In this document: positions 25,602 through 35,752 of the stretch, one piece after another
How positions within the stretch are numbered: the stretch's first letter is position 1
How the letters are laid out: each line of letters starts with the position of its first letter
Assembly (NCBI RefSeq): GCF_030534315.2
Contig: NZ_CP130558.2
Coordinates: forward strand, 186,001 to 250,000
DNA: 64,000 nucleotides
From: Thermoanaerobacterium sp. CMT5567-10
GTDB lineage: Bacteria; Bacillota; Thermoanaerobacteria; Thermoanaerobacterales; Thermoanaerobacteraceae
Direction: 5' to 3'
Notes under the pieces: model-generated
Seen by the model: only the letters and a program-made list of their open reading frames with translations
Told to the model about the DNA's origin: nothing
Database searches by the model: none
Program-made: the position numbers and the translations under genes

Positions 25602-26177
25602 TTATTTTGAAGATACTACTTTAACCTTATACGCTGGAATTCCCAATGCCGTCTCCACAGATGTCATAAGTTCATATTGAACATTGGGATCTTTCGCACC
25701 ATCTGCTACAACAACAACACCTCTTATCTCTGGCATCACCTTTTTTAAAATCATCGGTTGATTTTCTCCGCTTGTAGTTTGTGATGTTACAATTTTGTTA
25801 TTTGTTTCGCTCTGAATGGTTGTTCTTGTTCCACCATTGCTGTCTTTTTCATTTGTAGTAGTTTCTGACTGAACTGTATCCATAGCCGCTACTACTTCTT
25901 CATCAGAATCTAAAGTAACTAAAACATCCACATTGCCTGCTCCGTGAATTTTTGACAAAATATTCTTTAATTCTAATTCCAGTTGACTTGCATAATCATC
26001 ATTTGTAACTTGTTTTACAACCATTTGTTTATCTGAATCTTTATTTGTAGGTTTGGGCTTAAAAAATATGCTGGCCCCTATTAAAATAATCAAACCAATA
26101 ATGAAAATTACTGTTAAATCTTGGATGGTCTTATTATCCGCCTTCAAAATTTTTTGCTTTAGTTTATTCAAATCCAC
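25602..26177 (-). CDS. spoIIIAG: Stage III sporulation protein AG
   Basis: 191-aa single-pass membrane protein (helix about residues 22-41) with a ring-building motif domain; SpoIIIAG assembles a large ring in the mother-cell membrane of the feeding-tube complex. The motif HGAGNVDVLVTLDS and the C-terminal VRGVVVVADGA-like stretch (EIRGVVVVADGAKD) are characteristic. The start is GTG after AGGGGG. Confidence 0.94.
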   Translation of the reverse strand: MDLNKLKQKILKADNKTIQDLTVIFIIGLIILIGASIFFKPKPTNKDSDKQMVVKQVTNDDYASQLELELKNILSKIHGAGNVDVLVTLDSDEEVVAAMDTVQSETTTNEKDSNGGTRTTIQSETNNKIVTSQTTSGENQPMILKKVMPEIRGVVVVADGAKDPNVQYELMTSVETALGIPAYKVKVVSSK

Positions 26178-26198
26178 AATTTATCCCCCTTTCATTTT

Positions 26199-26780
26199 TT
26201 ATCTTTCCTCTATAGTTATATTCTTTAATGGTACATTATAGAATTTACTTATATCATTTTTAATGTCATCCAATATCTGTTCTTTTTCATCAAATTTACT
26301 TGTATCTATTATAATTTTTCCGTCATTTATATCATTAACCATTTTGTATTTAACGTTTGAAAGTACTACATGTATATTTTTTATGGCACCAAAATTTTTA
26401 TCGTTTAAATCTTCATTTATTGATGATTCTATTTCTACATCAGAGGCATCTATTACATCTAATACTTTTTCTTTTATTTGTTCATTCAATCTTTTTTTGT
26501 ATTCAGCAACTATAAGCTTATTTCTCTCTACTTCAGCTTGTTTAGTCATGGAATTAATATCTATGTTGTTGTAATTATACTCCTTTTCCAATGTACTATT
26601 TATATCAACTCCATTCTTCAAAAAACCTAAAATGGGATTGATAATGGCAATCATGATTGTCAATCCTATTACAACTTTCACGTATTTTTTCATATTCGAA
26701 GATGGAATCAAAAGTTCGAATACAATAGCTAAGATTGAAATATATGCTATTTGAAGTATCCAATTTTTTACCATTTCCAC
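26199..26780 (-). CDS. spoIIIAF: Stage III sporulation protein AF
   Basis: About 193 aa: two N-terminal transmembrane helices (VFELLIPSSNMKKYVKVVIG is the family signature between and around them) and a ring-building cytoplasmic/intermembrane domain. The start is taken as GTG at 26778-26780, nine bases after AAAGGGG; ATG at 26789 touches that site and ATG at 26774 is another option. Confidence 0.9.
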   Translation of the reverse strand: MEMVKNWILQIAYISILAIVFELLIPSSNMKKYVKVVIGLTIMIAIINPILGFLKNGVDINSTLEKEYNYNNIDINSMTKQAEVERNKLIVAEYKKRLNEQIKEKVLDVIDASDVEIESSINEDLNDKNFGAIKNIHVVLSNVKYKMVNDINDGKIIIDTSKFDEKEQILDDIKNDISKFYNVPLKNITIEER

Positions 26781-26802
26781 ATCATGCATCCCCTTTTAGC
26801 CT

Positions 26803-27966
26803 TTATCTCATCATTATGCTAATACTAGATGCATTTATTACAGCAGTTATCGATAAAAACATCATTACAGTTACAGATACCAATGCTGCAAATACATATG
26901 CGATAGATGTAGTAAGATCAGATATAAAATCGACTATTCTTTTGTCAGCTATTGGCTCTATTACAGCTGCAGAAAATTTATATATTAACATTACTGAAAA
27001 TATCTTAATAATCGGGATAATAGCTATTAAAATTATAGAAACAAGTCCAAAAGTACTTATCGCCCCCTTTATTAAAAGCGATGCGCTCATAATAGTATCG
27101 ATGCTATCTGATAATATACTGCCAACAACAGGCAAGAATGCACCTACTGCATACTTTGTCGTTCTCGATATTGCACCGTCTGCTATAGATGATGTTATCC
27201 CTTGAATCGTTATAACACCTATAAAAATACTAAGTAAAATCGAAATGGCTGCGGTACAAATAGTTTTAAAAAAATCTGCAAGCTTATCTAAAGTAAACTT
27301 ATCGGAAATACGACTTATCACTTTCACTACTGTCATAAATAGTATTGCAGGAAGAATAAAGTCCTTGATTTCTTTAGCTGTAAATTCCACTACCATTATT
27401 AACGCAGGTTGAAAAAAAGATGCCGATGCAAAAGCTCCAACGGAAGCCAACATTGTAATCAAAATTGGCAAAATCGCCTGCATAAAATTTACCATACTAT
27501 CTATTGCACCTCTTCCGATGTTTAAAACGCTTGTGAAACTTTTTATTGCTACTATAACTAAAACTGCATATACAGCTATATGTGCAATTTGACTTATGCC
27601 ATCATTTCCAAAAGAATTTTCTAAATTTGTCAATACCGCACTAATTATTGCTAACAATATAAGCTGAATAAAAATATCTAATGATGATTTAACTTCATTA
27701 AAAAGAATTTTTAATATATTGCTGATAATGTCTCTTATATTAAATGTTTCTTTTCCATTTAAAACATTTATAATATATGTTTTAACATCTGTTATTGGAA
27801 ATATATTTCCATTTTCCTCGTTTATTTCTTTGATCAATGAATCAATTTGACTAGTATCAGCATTTTGTATTTGGCTATACAAATCATCATTCGTATCAGC
27901 ATATGTTTTAATTGGAAATATAAATATTATTATTGAAACTAATATTAAAAATAAAATTTTTCTCAC
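26803..27966 (-). CDS. spoIIIAE: Stage III sporulation protein AE
   Basis: 387-aa polytopic membrane protein with a signal-like N-terminus, a short extracytoplasmic part and about seven transmembrane segments (for example VGAFLPVVGSILSDSIDTIM). It is the largest transmembrane component of the SpoIIIA channel. The start is GTG at 27964-27966, eight bases after GTGAGG; an upstream GTG overlaps that site. Confidence 0.94.
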   Translation of the reverse strand: MRKILFLILVSIIIFIFPIKTYADTNDDLYSQIQNADTSQIDSLIKEINEENGNIFPITDVKTYIINVLNGKETFNIRDIISNILKILFNEVKSSLDIFIQLILLAIISAVLTNLENSFGNDGISQIAHIAVYAVLVIVAIKSFTSVLNIGRGAIDSMVNFMQAILPILITMLASVGAFASASFFQPALIMVVEFTAKEIKDFILPAILFMTVVKVISRISDKFTLDKLADFFKTICTAAISILLSIFIGVITIQGITSSIADGAISRTTKYAVGAFLPVVGSILSDSIDTIMSASLLIKGAISTFGLVSIILIAIIPIIKIFSVMLIYKFSAAVIEPIADKRIVDFISDLTTSIAYVFAALVSVTVMMFLSITAVINASSISIMMR

Positions 27967-27976
27967 GTTTTTCACC

Positions 27977-28363
27977 TCACGGCATTATAGAGACTATCGT
28001 ATCAACAAGTGCTATTATTATAGGAAGTGATAAAAAGACAATTATTATTTTCGCTGCTAACTCTATCTTAGTTGCTATATTTTTTTCATTAGCATCATTT
28101 GAAAGCTGAACTCCAAATTCCGCAATATAGGCAATACCAATTATTTTAAGGATTGTTTTAACATATATATTGTTAATGCCGCTTTTATCAGCGATAGTAT
28201 TTAAAACTGTTATTATATTGCTAATTTTAGGAATTACCATAAAAAATATAAGTATGCTGGCAATTAAACTTATTATCACTGCAAGGTCTTTGTTAGTTTC
28301 TCTCAATATTGAAAGAATAATAATACATATAATGCCTATGGCTACAATTTGAACAATTTCCAT
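27977..28363 (-). CDS. spoIIIAD: Stage III sporulation protein AD
   Basis: 128-aa protein with four predicted transmembrane helices, related to SpoIIIAC (both have the VIISLIASILIFF-type segment). Member of the SpoIIIA mother-cell membrane complex. ATG at 28363. Confidence 0.93.
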   Translation of the reverse strand: MEIVQIVAIGIICIIILSILRETNKDLAVIISLIASILIFFMVIPKISNIITVLNTIADKSGINNIYVKTILKIIGIAYIAEFGVQLSNDANEKNIATKIELAAKIIIVFLSLPIIIALVDTIVSIMP

Positions 28364-28395
28364 AGAAACAATTCCCTTCGTATATTTTCTCCTTT

Positions 28396-28593
28396 TTAAT
28401 ACAGTTGAAAGATACTCTTGACTGCCGTAAATAAATTGTTTATCATTGTTATCACCATCATCAATACCACTACTACACCTGCCAGTGTAACCATCATCGC
28501 TTGCTCTTCTCTCCCTGATCTAATCAATATTTGATTAAGTACAGTTACTAAAATTCCGATCGCAGCTATCTTAAAAATTACATCTATGCTCAA
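28396..28593 (-). CDS. spoIIIAC: Stage III sporulation protein AC
   Basis: 65-aa protein with two transmembrane helices separated by the conserved IRSGREEQAMM loop. The start is TTG at 28591-28593 behind GGAGG. Member of the SpoIIIA complex. Confidence 0.94.
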   Translation of the reverse strand: MSIDVIFKIAAIGILVTVLNQILIRSGREEQAMMVTLAGVVVVLMMVITMINNLFTAVKSIFQLY

Positions 28594-28606
28594 AACTACA
28601 ACCTCC

Positions 28607-29122
28607 TCACAAAAATATGATAATTACTGCTATGCCTACCAATACACCAAGATTTTTATATAGTTTTTCATTTTTTTTACTCAATTCTTCCGCATCACTA
28701 AGTTGCTTTTTAAGCAATTCAGATGTAAACTTAAAATTCTTTTCCTGATTATATATATCAGAATTTCCAAGTCCTTTTCCAAACGATTTTAATATTCTTA
28801 TATCATCTCGATTTAAGTTAAGGTCTCCCACCTTATCAAGTGCAATTTCCCATGCCTCACTAGCCGTATATCCCTCGTTAGAATTTAAAATTTGAGACGC
28901 TATTAAAAAAAGCTTCCCAATACCTGATTCAGATGTTTCTGATAATTTGGCAAATGCTTCTGATAAAGTTATTTGGTTATATGTAATTTCAGTAATCAAA
29001 ATGTTAAGGCTTGATAAAATAGCTCTTATTGTCCGCCTTCTCAACGTATATTTAAGTGATTTTAAATACCCTATCAAAGCTGATGAAATTAGAACCATGA
29101 TCATTCCTATAATTTTTATCAT
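28607..29122 (-). CDS. spoIIIAB: Stage III sporulation protein AB
   Basis: 171-aa protein related to GspF, with an N-terminal and a C-terminal hydrophobic helix and a helical middle (LSETSESGIGKLF is recognisable). It is the platform partner of the SpoIIIAA ATPase. Its start overlaps the spoIIIAA stop by four bases. Confidence 0.93.
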   Translation of the reverse strand: MIKIIGMIMVLISSALIGYLKSLKYTLRRRTIRAILSSLNILITEITYNQITLSEAFAKLSETSESGIGKLFLIASQILNSNEGYTASEAWEIALDKVGDLNLNRDDIRILKSFGKGLGNSDIYNQEKNFKFTSELLKKQLSDAEELSKKNEKLYKNLGVLVGIAVIIIFL

Positions 29123-30120
29123 AATAAACTACATTCCTTTCTATATGGTCCTTTAAAAATAGCCTTAAATTCTTTATCAAGAATGGCATCAATTGTACCG
29201 GCCCCTAATTTTCTGCTAAGAATTACGTACCTGTCAAACTCTCTGTTGTTTAGCATATCACATATGTATTTTTTTCTCATTATATCTTCTACATTGTTGC
29301 CGTGTACCGTAGTAATTATATTTACTCCTGCATTTAATGCTTCATGTATAGCTAAAATATCTTCTATTTTCCCTATCTCATCGGTTATTATAACTTTTGG
29401 AGACATAGACCTTATCATCATTAAAATCCCAATATGTTTTGGACATGAATCTAACACATCAGTACGGTATCCTACATCATTCTGTGGATTGCCTTTAAAA
29501 CATGCGGCAATTTCTGATCTCTCATCAATTATTGATACATTTTCTCCATTAAAATCCAAACTCTTTATCCCATTACTAATATTGCGGGCTATATCCCTAA
29601 GCAATGTTGTTTTCCCACATTGTGGAGGCGAAATTATCAACGTATTGTACACAATATTGGGATATTTTATAATATACTTCATTATTTCATCAGATGCCCC
29701 TATACATTGGCGCACTATTCTATAATTAAAGCCTGAAATATTTATAATCGTTTTTATCGATCCATTTTCAAGAACGCATTTTCCACAAATTCCAACTCTA
29801 TATCCGCCCTTTAATGTTATGTATCCATTTTTAATCTCATTTTCGAAAGCATATATTGAAGATTTTGATATAAGTTGCAATGCTTTTTCACAGTCTTCAT
29901 TTGTTACTATGTACGCTAATTTTGGATAGTTAACAATCTTTCCATAAATCGATAGAAATTTTTCTTGATTATCTACATGAATCATCAATGGTTTATCTAT
30001 TCTGAGTCTTATTTCCTCTAAACTTTCTTTCAAATTATCATCAAGTTTGTTGATTATATTTCTAACAGTAAATGGCAATGAATACAGTAACTCATCATAA
30101 TTTTTGCTTTTGTTTATCAT
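29119..30120 (-). CDS. spoIIIAA: Stage III sporulation protein AA, secretion-type ATPase
   Basis: 333-aa GspE/PilT-related ATPase that powers the SpoIIIA channel. Walker A is SPPQCGKTTLLRDIAR (about residues 168-183); the Walker B region is KVIITDEIGKIED, and an arginine-containing DERSEIAACFKG is characteristic. The ATG at 30120 follows GGAGGAC. First gene of the eight-gene spoIIIA operon, which is SigE-dependent in Bacillus; a matching promoter candidate lies at 30144-30172. Confidence 0.95.
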   Translation of the reverse strand: MINKSKNYDELLYSLPFTVRNIINKLDDNLKESLEEIRLRIDKPLMIHVDNQEKFLSIYGKIVNYPKLAYIVTNEDCEKALQLISKSSIYAFENEIKNGYITLKGGYRVGICGKCVLENGSIKTIINISGFNYRIVRQCIGASDEIMKYIIKYPNIVYNTLIISPPQCGKTTLLRDIARNISNGIKSLDFNGENVSIIDERSEIAACFKGNPQNDVGYRTDVLDSCPKHIGILMMIRSMSPKVIITDEIGKIEDILAIHEALNAGVNIITTVHGNNVEDIMRKKYICDMLNNREFDRYVILSRKLGAGTIDAILDKEFKAIFKGPYRKECSLL

Positions 30121-30143
30121 TACATGTCCTCCTCTCTATAAAA

Positions 30144-30172
30144 ATTATATTTACGACTGTATATATTTATGA
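30144..30172 (-). promoter_or_regulatory. Possible SigE promoter of the spoIIIA operon
   Basis: On the minus strand TCATAAA (30172-30166), a 14-base spacer and AATATAAT (30151-30144), against the SigE consensus KMATATT-N14/15-CATACANT (about 5 of 7 and 6 of 8). It lies 24 bases upstream of spoIIIAA, whose family regulation fits. AT-rich sequence makes chance matches likely. Confidence 0.35.
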
Positions 30173-30174
30173 AT

Positions 30175-30213
30175 AAAAAAATACCCACTAAAATAATTTA
30201 GTGAGTATTTTTT
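30175..30213 (-). terminator. Terminator between the CD1247-domain gene and spoIIIAA
   Basis: 12-bp near-perfect stem (ATACCCACTAAA with TTTAGTGAGTAT) with a 4-base loop and A/T runs on both sides, so it can work in either direction. It isolates the spoIIIA operon from the upstream gene. Confidence 0.8.
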
Positions 30214-30228
30214 ACATTGGTCTATGGT

Positions 30229-30627
30229 CTATTCTTTATCATCATCTTCATAAATAACTACATCTTTTACATTGATCGTTTCATCACAATGAGGACATAC
30301 TATTTCTGCATCTTCATCATCAAGAAGTTCATCTTCTACGCTCATAAGCATATGGCATTTTGGACATTCAACTTCAACATAATCATATTCGTCGTCAGAC
30401 TCATCATCGTAAATTTCATCTTCCACTTCTGACAAATCTTCGTCGATGGCGCCTACATAATCATCAAGTTCTGATTGCGAGGCTTCTAAGTCATTTATAG
30501 CATCTGCAAAGTCTTCCAGTGCATCGATTATAGCAATCAATACTCTGCCCTCTTTAGTCTTTTCATCAATCTCCAAGCCATCCACGAGACCTCGTAAATA
30601 GGATATGCGCTCATATAAATACTCCAT
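30229..30627 (-). CDS. CD1247 N-terminal-domain protein with acidic linker and zinc ribbon
   Basis: 132-aa acidic protein found beside efp in many Clostridia. The N-terminal helical domain (residues 1-60, begins MEYLYERISYLRGL) is followed by a run of Asp/Glu and a four-cysteine zinc ribbon (VECPKCHM and EIVCPHCDE). Function is unknown to me; the ribbon suggests nucleic-acid or protein contact. ATG after AGGAGG; ends before a strong terminator. Confidence 0.8.
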   Translation of the reverse strand: MEYLYERISYLRGLVDGLEIDEKTKEGRVLIAIIDALEDFADAINDLEASQSELDDYVGAIDEDLSEVEDEIYDDESDDEYDYVEVECPKCHMLMSVEDELLDDEDAEIVCPHCDETINVKDVVIYEDDDKE

Positions 30628-30672
30628 CTTACATACCTCCTCCTTTACTATTATTTTTTAAAATGGCTAAAA

Positions 30673-31230
30673 CTATACTCTTTCCAGATATTCTGATGTT
30701 CTTGTGTCTATCTTTATTACATCTCCCTGATTGACAAATAAAGGCACTTGTATTATAGCTCCTGTTTCAACTTTAGCTGGTTTTGAACCACCTGTTGCAG
30801 TATCGCCTTTAAATCCAGGTTCAGTTTCAACTACTTCCAACTCTACAAAAGTAGGAGGTTCTACTGAAAATGCCTCTCCTTTATAGAATTTTATAGTTGC
30901 TATCATGTTTTCTTTTAAAAATTTCATTGCATCTTCAACTTTATCGTAATTTAAAGGAATTTGCTCATATGTCTCAGTGTCCATGAAATAATAAAGGTTT
31001 CCATCATTGTAAAGATACTGCATATCCTTTCGTTCTATTACTGCTTCGTCAACTTTCTCAGTTGGATTAAAGGTTCTTTCAACGACAGCTCCTGTTATTA
31101 CGTTTTTTAACCTTGTTCTAACAAAAGCAGCTCCTTTACCTGGTTTTACGTGTTGAAAATCAACAACCGTAAAAACCTGACCATCAATGTCAATAGTCAT
31201 TCCTTTTCTAAATTCTCCTGCTGATACCAA
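30673..31230 (-). CDS. efp: Elongation factor P
   Basis: 185 aa with three beta-barrel domains. It rescues ribosomes stalled at polyproline. The tip of domain I reads KPGKGAAF with Lys32, the residue modified in Bacillus-type EF-P. The C-terminal signature [17 protein letters not shown] is complete. The start is TTG (31228-31230) after GGAGGG. It follows the Xaa-Pro peptidase gene, the usual pairing. Confidence 0.97.
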   Translation of the reverse strand: MVSAGEFRKGMTIDIDGQVFTVVDFQHVKPGKGAAFVRTRLKNVITGAVVERTFNPTEKVDEAVIERKDMQYLYNDGNLYYFMDTETYEQIPLNYDKVEDAMKFLKENMIATIKFYKGEAFSVEPPTFVELEVVETEPGFKGDTATGGSKPAKVETGAIIQVPLFVNQGDVIKIDTRTSEYLERV

Positions 31231-31251
31231 TTAAAATCCCTCCATCATTTG

Positions 31252-32316
31252 TTAAACTTCAATTAGTTCTTTTGGCGAATTTGTCAAATCAATAACGCCA
31301 CCCTCTTTTAATAATACCATATCTTCTATTCTAACGCCATAGAGTTCAGGAATATATATCCCTGGTTCCACTGTGACAACCATGCCTGATTTTAATAAAT
31401 TAGTTCCTCTCGGCCCCATAAACGGCTTTTCATGTATTTCAAGGCCAACACCATGTCCTAAAGAATGGCCGAAGTAATCACCATAGCCTCTCTCAATAAT
31501 TACCTTTCTTGCAAGATAGTCTCCATCTTTTTCTATCATACCCGATTTTAGATTATTAATTGCATTGATTTGAGCTTCTAAAACAGTATTATAAATTTTT
31601 CTCTGCTTTTCATTGGCCCTGCCAACGACAATTGTCCTAGTCATGTCAGAGCAATATCCATTTACTTTGCAGCCGTAATCAAAAGTAACAAAATCCCCAT
31701 TTTCAATAACCTTATCTGAAGCTTTTCCATGAGGCATTGAGGACCTTTTCCCCGAAGCGACTATAAAATCAAATGATTTATCATCTGCTCCAAGTTTTTT
31801 CATGTAATATTCCATCTCTATGGCAACATCTTTTTCTTTCATTCCAGGTTTTACAAAATTAATAAAATATTTGAAAGTTTCATCTGTAATAAATTGAGCT
31901 TTTTTTATGTTTTCTATTTCAGTATCATCCTTAATTTCTCTTAGACTTTCTACAAAGCTATTTTCTGGCTTCATAACTACATTCAACATGTTGTTCAATT
32001 TATTGTACTGTTCAAAAATAATATAGTTTTCTTCAAATCCAAGTTTATTAATGCCCATCATATTTACACAGTCTTTTACTGATTCAAATATATCCGATTT
32101 GTGTTCAATTATTTTAAAATCTTCGATTTCATGAGACGCTTGTTCTGTATACCTCGAATCAGTTATAAAATAAGACTCGTTTAAGCTTATTATCGCTATG
32201 CTATCATCACCTGTAAATCCAGTTAAATATGTTACATTTACAGGTTTAAACACAATAAAACCATCCAACTCTTTTTCAATCAACAGCCTTTTTGCTGCAT
32301 CTAATCTATTATTCAA
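31252..32316 (-). CDS. M24 family Xaa-Pro aminopeptidase
   Basis: 354-aa metallopeptidase removing N-terminal residues before proline. The creatinase-like N-domain (residues 1-125) is followed by a pita-bread catalytic domain with metal ligands in DYGCKVNGYCSDMTRT, GHSLGHGVGLEIHE and VTVEPGIYIPELYGVRIED. The start is TTG after AAAGGAG. Lies between aroQ and efp as in Bacillus (yqhT). Confidence 0.93.
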   Translation of the reverse strand: MNNRLDAAKRLLIEKELDGFIVFKPVNVTYLTGFTGDDSIAIISLNESYFITDSRYTEQASHEIEDFKIIEHKSDIFESVKDCVNMMGINKLGFEENYIIFEQYNKLNNMLNVVMKPENSFVESLREIKDDTEIENIKKAQFITDETFKYFINFVKPGMKEKDVAIEMEYYMKKLGADDKSFDFIVASGKRSSMPHGKASDKVIENGDFVTFDYGCKVNGYCSDMTRTIVVGRANEKQRKIYNTVLEAQINAINNLKSGMIEKDGDYLARKVIIERGYGDYFGHSLGHGVGLEIHEKPFMGPRGTNLLKSGMVVTVEPGIYIPELYGVRIEDMVLLKEGGVIDLTNSPKELIEV

Positions 32317-32320
32317 ATTA

Positions 32321-32767
32321 TCACTCCTTTAGATTGTCTTCTAATAATTTAACTGCATTTAAAGCAAGGACATAGCTGTACGGTCCAAAGCCCGATATTT
32401 GCCCAAGACACCTTGTTGCAGTCACTGAAACGTGTCTAAAGTCTTCACGTTTTTGTATATTAGAAAGATGTACTTCTATTACAGGAATATCTATAGCGCC
32501 TATAGCATCCATTATCGCATAGCTATAATGTGAATAAGCACCAGGATTTATTATTATTGCATCAAAATTATTCTTTGCAGAATGAATAAAATCTATTATC
32601 TCTCCTTCACTATTCGATTGCTGTATCTTTACTGCCAGATCAAGTTTTGAAGCTTCTCTTTTTATGATATTATTTATTTCTTCAAAACTAACTTCTCCAT
32701 AAATATCCGTTTCCCTACTGCCAGTCAAATTTAAATTTGGACCATGTATAATAAGAACTCTCTTCAT
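32321..32767 (-). CDS. aroQ: Type II 3-dehydroquinate dehydratase
   Basis: 148-aa dodecameric enzyme of the shikimate pathway. The motif [16 protein letters not shown] provides the catalytic Tyr; [13 protein letters not shown] and [15 protein letters not shown] provide the substrate His and Arg. ATG at 32765-32767, eight bases after GAGG. A proA-proB-aroK group lies directly upstream. Confidence 0.95.
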   Translation of the reverse strand: MKRVLIIHGPNLNLTGSRETDIYGEVSFEEINNIIKREASKLDLAVKIQQSNSEGEIIDFIHSAKNNFDAIIINPGAYSHYSYAIMDAIGAIDIPVIEVHLSNIQKREDFRHVSVTATRCLGQISGFGPYSYVLALNAVKLLEDNLKE

Positions 32768-32789
32768 CACAAAAACCTCACTTTAAAGT

Positions 32790-34034
32790 TTATTCTCTTA
32801 TATGCCCATTTCCTAAAATCACGTATTTGTATGTCGTCAATTCTTTAAGACCCATAGGGCCCCTTGCATGCATCTTTTGTGTACTTATGCCTATTTCAGC
32901 ACCAAACCCAAACTCTCCACCATCAGTAAATCTAGTTGAAGCATTGACGTACACTGCTGCAGAATCAATAGATTTTATAAATTTCATTGCATTTGTATAA
33001 TTTTCTGTCACTATGCTTTCAGAATGTCCAGAGGAATATTTATTTATATGTTCAATAGCACTGTCAACATCTTCTACAATCTTAACGGCAAGTACCAAGT
33101 CGAGATATTCTGTTTTCCAATCATCTTCATTTGCTTCTTTTACATCAGGACATATCGATCTAGTTGTTTCACAGCCACGTATTTCAACACCTAAAGATGT
33201 AAGTTTTTCTACCATGATTGGCAAAAACTTTTCTGCCATCTCTCTATGTATAAGAACCTTCTCAATGGCATTGCATACGCCTGGCCTTTGAGTTTTTGCA
33301 TTTACAATAATTTTGAGAGCCTTTTCTAAATCAGCGTATGAATCAACAAAAACATGGCAATTGCCAACACCGGTTTCTATAACCGGAACTGTAGAATTTT
33401 TTATGACATTCTGAATTAAATTAGCACCACCTCTTGGTATAAGCAAATCGATCTTGCCATTTAATTTCATCATGCGGTTAACTTCTTCTCTGTCTGTATT
33501 CTCAATAAGTTGTATTGCACCTTTTGGAACTCCAGATTCTTCTGCAGCTTTAGCAATCACTTCAACAATAGCTATATTAGAATTTAATGCGTCACTGCCG
33601 CCTTTCAATATAACTGCATTCCCAGACTTTAAACAAAGCCCTGCAGCATCGGCTGTGACATTTGGCCTTGACTCGTAAATTATTCCTATTACACCAATAG
33701 GACAACGCATTCTACCAATCTGAAGTCCATTTGGCCTTTTCCACATTTCCTCTATAGCTCCAACAGGGTCCGGTAATGCAGATATTTCTAAAAGTCCATT
33801 GGCCATGCCTTCTATACGCTTTTCGTTTAATCTAAGCCTGTCTATCAAAGATTCTTTAACGCCTTTATTTTCTGCTGCTAAAATATCCTTCTCATTTGCT
33901 TCTAATATTCTGTCTTTACTGTTTATAAGCTCATCAGCCATATTTTTAAGAGCTTCATTTTTAACATTTTCATCAAGCATAGCTAATCTTCTTGACGCAC
34001 TTTTAGCAATATCAGCCTTTATTTCAACTTCCAT
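32790..34034 (-). CDS. proA: Gamma-glutamyl phosphate reductase
   Basis: 414-aa NADPH-dependent aldehyde dehydrogenase fold enzyme, second step of proline synthesis. The catalytic Cys lies in QRPGVCNAIEKVL; other signatures are YESRPNVTADAAGLCLKSGNAVILKGG and the C-terminal GGEFGFGAEIGISTQKMHARGP. Downstream of proB as usual. Confidence 0.96.
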   Translation of the reverse strand: MEVEIKADIAKSASRRLAMLDENVKNEALKNMADELINSKDRILEANEKDILAAENKGVKESLIDRLRLNEKRIEGMANGLLEISALPDPVGAIEEMWKRPNGLQIGRMRCPIGVIGIIYESRPNVTADAAGLCLKSGNAVILKGGSDALNSNIAIVEVIAKAAEESGVPKGAIQLIENTDREEVNRMMKLNGKIDLLIPRGGANLIQNVIKNSTVPVIETGVGNCHVFVDSYADLEKALKIIVNAKTQRPGVCNAIEKVLIHREMAEKFLPIMVEKLTSLGVEIRGCETTRSICPDVKEANEDDWKTEYLDLVLAVKIVEDVDSAIEHINKYSSGHSESIVTENYTNAMKFIKSIDSAAVYVNASTRFTDGGEFGFGAEIGISTQKMHARGPMGLKELTTYKYVILGNGHIRE

Positions 34035-34076
34035 GTACTAAGCCTCCTTAAACAATATTTTATTATACAGTATAAA

Positions 34077-35171
34077 CTAGCTCATAACAACTAGATTGTC
34101 TCTATGAATAACTTCATCATAATTTTTATAACCTAAAATCTTCTCAATCTCAGTAGATTTTAATCCCTTTATTTTATCAACTTCTGCTATTGTGTAATTA
34201 ATCAAACCTCTTGCAATTTCTTTACCATCAATATCAACTATCGATACACAATCACCTACAGAATATTCACCGGTAGTAGATATTATGCCGCTAGGTAATA
34301 AGCTTTTTCCTTTATTTAATATAGCTTGTTTTGCTCCGTCATCAATAACCAGCTTACCAGACAAATGTGCATTAAATGCTATCCATACTTTTCGATTGCT
34401 AATGGGATTTTGAGCTGTCATAAACAGGGTGCCTATCTTTTCCCCATTGGCAATTCTATTTAACACATTATCAAGTTTACCATTAGCTATAACCATTTTA
34501 ACACCTGAATTATAGCATATTTTTGCTGCCTGAATTTTTGTATACATACCGCCAGTGCCAAAATTTGTACCAGTTCCTCCAGCTATTTCAAACAGCTTAT
34601 CTGAAAATTCTTCTACGACATCTATTAATTTTGCATTAGGTTCTTTAGGGTCCTTGTCATATAACCCATCGATATCCGTCAATATAATAAGAAGATCTGC
34701 CTCAATAATACTTGCAACTAGTGCTGATAATGTATCATTATCGCCTATTTTTATCTCATCAACAGTAACCGTGTCATTTTCATTTATAATAGGTACTACA
34801 TTATACTTTAATAAATTTGACAATGTATAGCTAATGTTCAAATACCTATCTCTTATAGAAAAATCATCTTTTGTCAGCAAAAGCTGTGCTGTCGTCTTGC
34901 CATACTCATTAAAAAATTTCTCATATAGTTCTATAAGCAAGCCTTGACCTATTGCTGCTAATGACTGCTTTTCAGGCAACGTTTTTGGTTTTTTCGTTAT
35001 ATTAAGTTTTCCCATCCCAGCACCAATTGCACCTGATGTAACGAGTATTACTTTATCGCCTCTATTTTGCAAATTAGAAATCTGTCTTGATATTTTTTCC
35101 ATCATTTCTAAATTAAGCTGCCCATTTTCGTATGTCAATGTACTTGTTCCTACTTTTACAACTATTTTCAT
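34077..35171 (-). CDS. proB: Glutamate 5-kinase with PUA domain
   Basis: 364 aa: amino-acid-kinase domain (KVGTSTLT, SGAIGAGMGKL, NENDTVTVDEIKIGDNDTLSA, GTGGMYTKIQAAKI) plus a C-terminal PUA domain (about residues 275-355; YSVGDCVSIVDIDGKEIARG). It phosphorylates glutamate, the committed step of proline synthesis. Start ATG at 35171 after GAGGG; an ATG six bases upstream is too close to the site. Confidence 0.95.
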   Translation of the reverse strand: MKIVVKVGTSTLTYENGQLNLEMMEKISRQISNLQNRGDKVILVTSGAIGAGMGKLNITKKPKTLPEKQSLAAIGQGLLIELYEKFFNEYGKTTAQLLLTKDDFSIRDRYLNISYTLSNLLKYNVVPIINENDTVTVDEIKIGDNDTLSALVASIIEADLLIILTDIDGLYDKDPKEPNAKLIDVVEEFSDKLFEIAGGTGTNFGTGGMYTKIQAAKICYNSGVKMVIANGKLDNVLNRIANGEKIGTLFMTAQNPISNRKVWIAFNAHLSGKLVIDDGAKQAILNKGKSLLPSGIISTTGEYSVGDCVSIVDIDGKEIARGLINYTIAEVDKIKGLKSTEIEKILGYKNYDEVIHRDNLVVMS

Positions 35172-35194
35172 AATCATCTGCCCTCAACTTGTCT

Positions 35195-35710
35195 CTATCT
35201 AGTTTTTAACTTAGAATATGCTTCAACAACTGCCAAAGCAGCATCGTCTATTCCCATTTCCGATATATCAATTGTATAATCAGCAAATTCATAAAAATGC
35301 TGTCTTTCGTCTAAAAGCATTTTTATCTTTCCATATACATCATCTGTCGCAAGTATTGGTCTGTTATCAGCATCACCTAAATTTCTTAAGATTATCTCCG
35401 GTCTCGCTTTTAAGCAGATAACAAAACCGTGTTTTCTCAATTGTACTATATTTGACGGATCTAATACAACACCACCACCTGTAGATATGACATGATTTTT
35501 TAATCTTGATGCTCTTTTAACTGCAACTTTTTCGATCCCTCTAAAATATTTCTCTCCGTATTTGTCGAATATTTCTGGTATTTTCATCCCACAAATTTTT
35601 TCAATCAGACAATCAGTATCAATATATCCAAAGCTTAAAATATCTGCAACCTTCTTACCTACAACTGACTTTCCTGTTGCCATAAATCCTGTTAATGCAA
35701 TATTTTTCAT
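35195..35710 (-). CDS. aroK: Shikimate kinase
   Basis: 171-aa P-loop kinase. Walker A is [33 protein letters not shown] and NRPIL are the shikimate and lid signatures. It follows pilO after 42 bases and may be co-transcribed with the pilus operon, a curious mix also seen with aroE upstream of it. Confidence 0.94.
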   Translation of the reverse strand: MKNIALTGFMATGKSVVGKKVADILSFGYIDTDCLIEKICGMKIPEIFDKYGEKYFRGIEKVAVKRASRLKNHVISTGGGVVLDPSNIVQLRKHGFVICLKARPEIILRNLGDADNRPILATDDVYGKIKMLLDERQHFYEFADYTIDISEMGIDDAALAVVEAYSKLKTR

Positions 35711-35752
35711 TGAAACTTTTATCCTCCAATTTTCAATGTTATAAAATATTCA